Position numbers and translations under genes: made by a program. From JBMYQA01 sp049600855 (GTDB taxonomy: Bacteria; Bacteroidota; Bacteroidia; Cytophagales; Flammeovirgaceae): a DNA stretch of 20,772 bases. Of this stretch, positions 15,116 to 20,772 are shown in pieces. The notes beneath the pieces are model-generated. The model ran no database searches. It saw only the letters and a program-made list of their open reading frames with translations, and was not told where the DNA came from. The stretch is taken from NCBI GenBank assembly GCA_049600855.1, contig JBMYQA010000088.1, forward strand, positions 1 through 20,772, written 5' to 3'. How positions within the stretch are numbered: position 1 is the stretch's first letter; every line of letters begins with the position of its first letter.

Positions 15116-15136
15116 TTAAAAATTTTAACTTACAAA
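15105..15136 (-). promoter_or_regulatory. Promoter of the blaI-M56 operon
   Basis: On the minus strand the sequence reads TTTG (15136-15133), exactly 20 bases, then TATGTTTG (15112-15105). This is a full match to the Bacteroidota consensus TTTG-N19-21-TAnnTTTG. The start codon is 28 bases beyond the box. Confidence 0.75.
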
Positions 15137-15226
15137 TCCTCCAAAAAATTACTTTTTCGGAACTTTCTTCCTAAACACACGCTATTATTGTAAGAAAGCA
15201 ATATGTTTTGCTGCCATATTAAATAA

Positions 15227-15392
15227 CTAGTGGGCTTTAAACACTAACTATTTGGGTAACCCAAGGATAAAATTGAGCGATCTCTGCGTTGGTAAAGTAT
15301 CATTTAGCGCTGCTAGACTCAACTTTACCGCCTTAATCTAGCCCAATTTTAATCATGCTTCACCCGAAATTTTAGTAGTTAAACCCCACTAG
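15227..15392. repeat. 166-bp fold-back element just upstream of porU
   Basis: A long imperfect palindrome. Nested inverted pairs share one centre (about 15310): CTAGTGGGCTTTAA (15227-15240) with the TTAAACCCCACTAG end (15379-15392), 18 of 21 terminal positions pairing; TAAAATTG (15268-15275) with CAATTTTA (15344-15351); GGTAAAGT (15291-15298) with ACTTTACC (15322-15329); and TAGC-GCT-GCTA at the tip. No open frame or target-site duplication was seen. It ends 26 bases before the porU ATG, so it is either a MITE-like insertion or a large hairpin in the porU leader. Confidence 0.6.
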
Positions 15393-15418
15393 ATTGTCTA
15401 TGCTTAAAAGCCGATTTT

Positions 15419-18400
15419 ATGAGACAAGCAATCACAATCCTTTTTCTTACCCTACTTACAACAGGTGCCACTTTTGCCCAATTTAAAGCGCATTCCATTT
15501 TAGCTGATGGAACGATTTATAAGCTTCAGGTGGATAAAAGCGGAGTTTATAAAATCACATTCAATTTTATCGGAAACAATGGAATCGATCCTTCATTAGT
15601 GAAACCCAATTTTGTGAAGGTATATGGTCAACGAGGAGGCATGTTGCCGCAAAGTAATGCTGCTGAACGTGTAGATGATTTTGAAGAACTACCCATTCAA
15701 GTTGAAGGAGGAGAAGATGGTACGTTTGATCCAGGAGACTACCTCTTATTCTATGCGGAAGGACCGCACGCCTATACATTTAATGAAACAAACAAGCGTT
15801 TTGAACATGAGCTGAATCTCTACGATGACTATAATTATTACTACCTTAAGTTAGATGCAAGTGAGGAAGGCTTGAGAATAGCTGAGCAAGCGAGCAACAC
15901 GGCTGCTGGAACTGTAATTACAAGCTTCGATGATTTCACTTATGTAGAACCTGAAATCAATAGTGTATTGGAATCGGGTAGAAAGTGGTATGGCAAAGAA
16001 TACAAGTTTACGCTAGAAGAAGAGTTTGCTTTGGCTTTAGAAGGCATTGTTCCAACCTCGGATATTAGCGTAGCCTTAGCTGTAATGACTAGTTCTACAG
16101 AAGAAAGTAGTTTTTCAGTAGAATTGAATAATCAATCGCTTGGGCAAATTAATTCGGGAATTACCCCAATCTCCACATACGGTATACAAGGGGTTGAATC
16201 GACAGAAGAATTTACGATAAATGCGAATGGGCTAAATACGGATGCAGGATTAAATGTGAAATTAACCTACAATCAGCCCAATATTAATGCGAAAGGTTAT
16301 TTGGATTATATCCTAATTAATGCCTCAAGAACGCTACAGCTTTACAATGACCAAACAAAGTTTCGTTCAATCGAGAGTATGGGTAATGCGGTTTCAGCCT
16401 TCCAAATTGCTCAGGCAACTGCAACTACTCAAGTATGGGAAATAACAGATCCGTTGAACTACATCAATCAAGAAATTCAAATTAATGGAAGTACCGCTTC
16501 TTTCAAAATCGAAACGAGCGGGCAACTGAAAGAGTTTGTTGTGTTTGATCGTGATCAAGTGTCCACTCCTTTAACAATCGAAGCAATCTCCAATCAAGAT
16601 TTACATGGCTTAGAGGTGCCAAATCTGCTGATCATCACCCCTAGTATTTTTTTAACTGAAGCTGAGCGCTTAGCAGAATTCCGCAGGCAGTTTGATGGGC
16701 TATCTGTTCAGGTGGTGGAATTACCTCAAATTTATCAGGAGTTTTCTTCGGGAAGGCAAGACATTACTGCGATTAGAGATTTTGTGAGAATGTTGTACCT
16801 AAATTCTACCGATGAAGCACATACACTGCGTTATGTATTGCTTTTTGGAGATGCTTCATACGATTATAAAGATCGAATTGCGAACAACACCAATCAAATA
16901 CCTGTATATGAATCTCACAATTCGCTACATCCTGTACAAACGTATTCTTCAGACGATTACTTTGGTTTCTTAGAAGAGTTTGAAGGCGAATGGGCAGAAT
17001 CAGGTAGTACCTTGAATTCGCATACCTTAGATATTGGCATTGGTCGATTGCCTGTAAATACACGAGCTGAAGCGACTATTTTAGTCGATAAGTTGATTTA
17101 TTACAGTAGTCAATCGAGTGCATTAGGAGATTGGCGCAAAAAAATTGCCTTTGTAGCAGATGATGGTGATTTTAATATTCACCAGCGTGATGCTGATCGA
17201 TTAGCCGTAGTGGTTGATGATACCTATAAAAACTATAATGCAGATCGAATATTTGTAGATGCCTACCCGCAAGTGAGTATTGGCATTACCAAGCGATCGG
17301 AAGAGGCTAGAGCAGCAGTGCGAGATGCAGGGCAAGATGGGGTGCTAATTATGAACTTTACAGGGCATGGAGCCGAATCTGGATGGACCTCTGAAAACCT
17401 GCTCGATCATCCGCTCATCAATGAATGGACGAATTTAGATAATATGCCGCTTTTTGTTACTGCAACCTGCCAGTTTGGTCGTTACGATAACCCTGCGGTC
17501 GAATCAGGGGCAGAGGTCGCCATCCGTAGTAAAAATGGTGGGGCTATTGGCTTATTAACCACTACACGACCAGTACTTTCTTTTTCAAACTTTAAGGTAA
17601 ATAAAGCTTTTTTTGAATCGGTATTTGAGTTGGTAGATGGGGAAAAACCAAGGTTAGGAGATGTGATTCGACTCACGAAGAATAATAGTATTAACGGGGT
17701 AAATAATCGAAACTTTTCCTTACTCGGTGATCCTTCCATGCGTTTGGCTTATCCACAAGATGAAGCGGTGGTCACCTCAATAAAACGAGAAAATGGCGAT
17801 GAAAGTAATGTGCTCAGGGCCTTAGATCGAATTACAGTACAAGGAGAAATTCGAGCAAATGGAACCTTAGCGAGCACGTTTAATGGTATTTTAAATGCGA
17901 CAGTTTTTGAAAAACCAAGTACGGTAACTACACTCGGTGATGAGGGGCCTAATACGAAAATGACGTTTGAGAATCAGGAAAGTAAAATATATGAGGGAAC
18001 AGCAAGCATTGAAAATGGCCAGTTTGAATTTTCGTTTGTCGTACCTATGGACATTAACTACGAATTGGGTGCAAGTAAAATCAGTTTGTATGCCAAGCAT
18101 CATACGGAAATTTGGGATGCAACTGGATTTAGCGACATTGAGGTAGGAGGGAGTAATAATGAAGCAAGTATTGATAATACACCTCCCGAAGTGGATGTGT
18201 TTTTAGAAGATGAAAGTTTTGTTTCTGGTGGCATTGTGCCTCGACAACCTTTGGTATTGGCAAATATCGCTGACATCAGTGGGATTAACCTAACGGGCAT
18301 AGGTTTAGGGCATCAAATTAAAATTGTGATTGACAATCAAGATGAATTTACCTACAATGCCAACAGTGGTTTTGCCTATGACTTAGGGAGTGCTTCTGCT

Positions 18401-18835
18401 GGAAAATTAAGATTCCAAATTCCAGACCAATTAGAGCCTGGCGATCATGTATTGAAGTTGACGGTATTTGATGCTTACAATAATGGTGTGAGTGTGGAAG
18501 TGGATTTTAGGGTTACTCCAGAAGTCATCATTACTGAATTGCTCAATTATCCCAATCCATTTAATGAAAGCACCACGTTTTCATTTACGCATAATCGGGA
18601 AGGGGATGAGTTGAAAGTATCCATTCAGATTTACTCTACGTTGGGCGAGTTAATGGCGGTAATTGATGAAGATATCGTGAATAGTTCATCCACGGTAAAT
18701 ACAATTACATGGAATGGCGTAGGTGATTCAGGACTAAAGTTGAGCAGTGGAATATACATTTACCGTTTAGTGATTCAGTCTCAACAAGACGATCAAATTG
18801 GCGTAAAGGCTGGCCGACTGTACTTAGAGAAATAG
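15419..18835 (+). CDS. porU: Type IX secretion sortase PorU (C25 gingipain-like peptidase)
   Basis: A 1138-residue outer-surface protease that cuts the C-terminal sorting domain from type IX cargo and attaches the protein to the cell surface. A signal peptide (MRQAITILFLTLLTTGATFAQ) is followed by an N-terminal beta region (about 22-390) and the C25 caspase-like domain (about 395-780): MNFTGHGAESGW gives catalytic His650 and TATCQFGRYDNP gives catalytic Cys684. Ig-like beta domains follow. The last about 95 residues (LNYPNPFNESTTFSF to GRLYLEK) are a type A sorting-domain fold, which PorU itself keeps. Length and layout match Cytophagales PorU. The next gene on the same strand is porV, as in other Bacteroidota, but here 653 bases separate them. 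A fold-back element lies in the leader. Confidence 0.95.
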   Translation: MRQAITILFLTLLTTGATFAQFKAHSILADGTIYKLQVDKSGVYKITFNFIGNNGIDPSLVKPNFVKVYGQRGGMLPQSNAAERVDDFEELPIQVEGGEDGTFDPGDYLLFYAEGPHAYTFNETNKRFEHELNLYDDYNYYYLKLDASEEGLRIAEQASNTAAGTVITSFDDFTYVEPEINSVLESGRKWYGKEYKFTLEEEFALALEGIVPTSDISVALAVMTSSTEESSFSVELNNQSLGQINSGITPISTYGIQGVESTEEFTINANGLNTDAGLNVKLTYNQPNINAKGYLDYILINASRTLQLYNDQTKFRSIESMGNAVSAFQIAQATATTQVWEITDPLNYINQEIQINGSTASFKIETSGQLKEFVVFDRDQVSTPLTIEAISNQDLHGLEVPNLLIITPSIFLTEAERLAEFRRQFDGLSVQVVELPQIYQEFSSGRQDITAIRDFVRMLYLNSTDEAHTLRYVLLFGDASYDYKDRIANNTNQIPVYESHNSLHPVQTYSSDDYFGFLEEFEGEWAESGSTLNSHTLDIGIGRLPVNTRAEATILVDKLIYYSSQSSALGDWRKKIAFVADDGDFNIHQRDADRLAVVVDDTYKNYNADRIFVDAYPQVSIGITKRSEEARAAVRDAGQDGVLIMNFTGHGAESGWTSENLLDHPLINEWTNLDNMPLFVTATCQFGRYDNPAVESGAEVAIRSKNGGAIGLLTTTRPVLSFSNFKVNKAFFESVFELVDGEKPRLGDVIRLTKNNSINGVNNRNFSLLGDPSMRLAYPQDEAVVTSIKRENGDESNVLRALDRITVQGEIRANGTLASTFNGILNATVFEKPSTVTTLGDEGPNTKMTFENQESKIYEGTASIENGQFEFSFVVPMDINYELGASKISLYAKHHTEIWDATGFSDIEVGGSNNEASIDNTPPEVDVFLEDESFVSGGIVPRQPLVLANIADISGINLTGIGLGHQIKIVIDNQDEFTYNANSGFAYDLGSASAGKLRFQIPDQLEPGDHVLKLTVFDAYNNGVSVEVDFRVTPEVIITELLNYPNPFNESTTFSFTHNREGDELKVSIQIYSTLGELMAVIDEDIVNSSSTVNTITWNGVGDSGLKLSSGIYIYRLVIQSQQDDQIGVKAGRLYLEK

Positions 18836-18910
18836 GAAAATTTATCACGAACCAATCACCGATATTCACTAAATACGCATTCATTCAATAATGAGTGGAT
18901 ATTATGAATG

Positions 18911-18932
18911 CTCAGGCTACTTTTTGCCTGAG
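18911..18932 (+). terminator. Possible porU terminator hairpin
   Basis: CTCAGGC (18911-18917) and GCCTGAG (18926-18932) form a 7-bp stem around TACTTTTT. No T run follows (GTGAAAAA does), so it may slow rather than stop transcription, or act on the minus strand. Confidence 0.35.
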
Positions 18933-19153
18933 TGAAAAAGTACGAGTGAAAAACCTTTCACCCACATAAGAGACAAATTCTATACGCAAAACACGCAAAA
19001 AACTTACCCACAAAAAGAAAGCAAAGAGTGTTTTGCAACTACTTGATAATCAAGTGTATTCACAAAAGGCTTTTGCAAATTTTTAACAATTTTTTCCATT
19101 TTAGCTAGAAAAAGCATTAATTTGCAACCTGATATCTTGACTGAGTTCAAAAA

Positions 19154-19161
19154 TATCTTTG
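19154..19161 (+). promoter_or_regulatory. Candidate -7 box upstream of porV
   Basis: TATCTTTG matches TAnnTTTG. A TTG lies only 14 bases upstream (19137-19139), closer than the usual 19-21. If used, it gives porV a leader of about 320 bases. Confidence 0.3.
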
Positions 19162-19307
19162 CAAATTGCTAAAACTTGTTTTTGTATAACTCCTACTTAG
19201 AGCCTGTCTATGGTGAACTACTACAGTTGCTGAAAAAAATTGTTGGATTGGAGCAGTTTTATAACACTTAATTGTATTGTTTTGCAATAATTTGCCTAAG
19301 TCGTATA

Positions 19308-19428
19308 GGTAAGCACTGTTGTACTGTATCTACATCCATCATTTCCAATGTTAATCATTAAGCTCATTCCATCTATTGGAAATGGCATTCAAGCACATAC
19401 CTACCTATGCTTACCATAACAGGTATGT
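19308..19428 (+). promoter_or_regulatory. Candidate structured leader of porV
   Basis: Three inverted pairs: GGTAAGCA (19308-19315) with TGCTTACC (19408-19415); nested within it, CATTTCCAAT (19340-19349) with ATTGGAAATG (19375-19384); and ACATACCT (19395-19402) with AGGTATGT (19421-19428), which crosses the first pair like a pseudoknot or alternative fold. No known riboswitch class was recognised. It ends 60 bases before the porV ATG. Confidence 0.4.
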
Positions 19429-19488
19429 ATTTTACAAAGGGCAATCAGTGACAGTGAAATTTGGAATACTAAAGAAATTAGTAAAACT

Positions 19489-20661
19489 ATGTTGAAAAAA
19501 GTTTTTTTGTTATTGATCGGTGGGATTATGCTCCATGCAGCCACCTATGGACAATCAGGGGCTATTCTCGGCCAAGATTCATCTCGAAGACCTATCGTCA
19601 CCGCAGTCCCTTTTTTATCCATTGCACCTGATTCAAGAAGTTCAGGAATGGGAGATGCAGGAGGTGCGCTTTCTGCCGATGCCAATGCAACGTATTGGAA
19701 TCCTGCAAAATTAGTTTTTGCTGATAAGCAAATGGGATTTTCACTGTCATTCTCACCTTGGCTAGCAAGAATCGTTGATGACATGTGGTTGGCTTACCTA
19801 TCGGGATACCGAAAAATTGATGACCAACAGGTATTTGGAGCCTCATTGCGCTATTTTGATTTAGGAAGTATCACATTTACCAATGATCAGGGAGGAACGA
19901 TTCAGGTGGTTGACCCTAGAGAGTTTGCTGTGGATGTGAGTTATGCACGTAAACTGTCAAATCGTTTTGCCATGTCAGTTGCAGGACGATTCATTTATTC
20001 TAACCTTTCAGGTAACTTAAACTGTGCAGGATGCCAGACAAGTCCTGGAGCTACGGCTGCCATTGATATTGGTACATTTTATGAAAATGATGAATTTTCC
20101 ATTAGTAGTTATCCATCTACCCTGCGTTTAGGCGCTACCATTACAAATTTGGGTCCCAAACTGACGTACACCGATGATAACTCCAGAGACTTTTTGCCGA
20201 CGAATTTGAGGTTGTCGTCATCAGTGACTTCTGAAATTGATGGATTTAATAAATTGACCTTAGCACTTGATATCAATAAATTATTAGTTCCTTCTCCACC
20301 GCAATACGACGATGCAGGGAATATTATTGCTGGAGACGATCCTTCAGACAAGAGTTTATTGTCTGGCGTTTTAGGCTCATTTAGTGATGCACCTGACGGA
20401 TTTCAAGAGGAACTGAGAGAATTAATGTTTTCCATTGGCGCAGAATATTGGTACAACGATTTATTAGCGTTAAGAGCAGGGTATTTTAACGAACATAGGT
20501 TAAAAGGAGCTCGTCAGTACTTTACAGTAGGTTTAGGTTTTAAGTACACCAAGTTTGCTGTAGATTTTTCATACCTGATTGCGACTACTCAGAACCACCC
20601 GCTTGAAAATACATTGAGATTCACCATTATGATGAATATTGATCAACAAGAAGCAGAATAA
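19489..20661 (+). CDS. porV: Type IX secretion outer-membrane barrel PorV (LptO)
   Basis: A 390-residue FadL-like outer-membrane beta-barrel. The signal peptide is MLKKVFLLLIGGIMLHAATYGQ. The mature start carries the family signature VPFLSIAPDSRSSGMGDAGG, then SADANATYWNPAKLVF, both strongly typical of PorV. The end (AVDFSYLIATTQNHPLENTLRFT) is the usual closing strand region. PorV picks up cargo by its C-terminal sorting domain after translocation and delivers it to PorU; it forms the attachment complex with PorU, PorQ and PorZ, the last two not seen here. LNCAGCQ (around residue 183) adds a cysteine pair that I do not know from the family. ATG 19489 directly precedes the signal peptide. Confidence 0.95.
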   Translation: MLKKVFLLLIGGIMLHAATYGQSGAILGQDSSRRPIVTAVPFLSIAPDSRSSGMGDAGGALSADANATYWNPAKLVFADKQMGFSLSFSPWLARIVDDMWLAYLSGYRKIDDQQVFGASLRYFDLGSITFTNDQGGTIQVVDPREFAVDVSYARKLSNRFAMSVAGRFIYSNLSGNLNCAGCQTSPGATAAIDIGTFYENDEFSISSYPSTLRLGATITNLGPKLTYTDDNSRDFLPTNLRLSSSVTSEIDGFNKLTLALDINKLLVPSPPQYDDAGNIIAGDDPSDKSLLSGVLGSFSDAPDGFQEELRELMFSIGAEYWYNDLLALRAGYFNEHRLKGARQYFTVGLGFKYTKFAVDFSYLIATTQNHPLENTLRFTIMMNIDQQEAE

Positions 20662-20772
20662 TAGTGTTTATCACGAATGGTTTGTTATAGGAAAAATCAC
20701 TAGATTCTTTCGGTTGTTAAATCATCAAAAAGTGCAGAATCCTTTACGGCTTTAAACTTTTTAATGATTCAA
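20662..20772. other. 3' end of window after porV
   Basis: No gene is supported in these 111 bases. TTTATCACGAA at 20667-20677 repeats the sequence found at the same distance after porU. A minus-strand stretch open for about 22 codons is closed by stops on both sides and has no start. Confidence 0.5.

Larger units (their letters stand above)
18836..19488. other. 653-base non-coding gap between porU and porV
   Basis: No gene was found. It holds many inverted repeats: GCATTCAT/ATGAATGC (18877-18911), CTCAGGC/GCCTGAG (18911-18932), GTGAAA/TTTCAC (18946-18961), GCAAAACAC/GTGTTTTGC (18986-19036) and the palindrome ACTTGATAATCAAGT (19041-19055), then the nested set near 19308-19428. TATCTTTG at 19154-19161 matches TAnnTTTG and could start a 320-base leader or a small RNA, but no good -33 box was seen. 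Confidence 0.6.

Noticed and set aside
18986..19055. Possible CRISPR or tandem repeat array
   Set aside because: The repeats are single inverted pairs with different sequences and no regular spacing.
20690..20772. Minus-strand stretch reading KKFKAVKDSALFDDLTTERI
   Set aside because: A stop codon lies at 20769-20771 in the same frame and there is no start codon, so a gene tail entering from the right is not supported.

Overview
The window reads as a chromosomal segment of a Bacteroidota bacterium, most likely a Cytophagales-type marine or soil lineage. The evidence is a low GC content, genes without Shine-Dalgarno leaders, matches to the Bacteroidota promoter pattern (TTTG, about 20 bp, TAnnTTTG), a TonB protein with an acidic Glu-rich linker, a BlaI/M56 pair, and the type IX secretion genes porU and porV. 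Species cannot be fixed from the sequence alone.

Layout. 1-1564: a DUF983 zinc-ribbon membrane protein (minus) divergent from an AraC-type regulator (plus). 1576-3906: a long acyl-CoA dehydrogenase/oxidase (minus) with an extra N-terminal helical domain. 3936-4079: a non-coding fold-back element. 4130-6005: a TIGR04283-like glycosyltransferase and a Fic protein (plus). 6059-6998: a Fur-family repressor and a MerC-like membrane protein, divergent over two copies of an inverted repeat. 7082-7615: mogA. 7758-9904: a minus-strand cluster of AraC regulator, SnoaL-like protein and short-chain dehydrogenase. 9905-10363: non-coding, with a palindrome-rich repeat-like segment. 10364-11185: TonB. 11315-13189: a secreted M23 peptidase. 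13282-15077: a BlaI repressor and M56 sensor-peptidase overlapping by ATGA (minus). 15419-20661: porU and porV, separated by 653 bases of non-coding DNA rich in inverted repeats.

How the genes work together. porU and porV encode the outer-membrane attachment machinery of type IX secretion: PorU is the cysteine protease that removes C-terminal sorting domains, and PorV is the shuttle and anchor barrel. TonB and the M23 peptidase are also envelope genes. BlaI/M56 is a self-contained sensor-repressor operon with a recognisable promoter and operator. Fur/MerC looks like a small metal-responsive divergon. The AraC/SnoaL/SDR cluster looks like an inducible small-molecule operon.

The least explained content is in the intergenic DNA. 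There are two imperfect fold-back elements of about 145 and 166 bp (the second ends 26 bp before porU), a palindrome cluster near 10.0 kb, and a nested, possibly pseudoknotted set of inverted repeats before porV. No CRISPR array, rRNA, tRNA, intact transposase or recognisable defence system was seen. All motif and repeat calls were made by eye without database searches.
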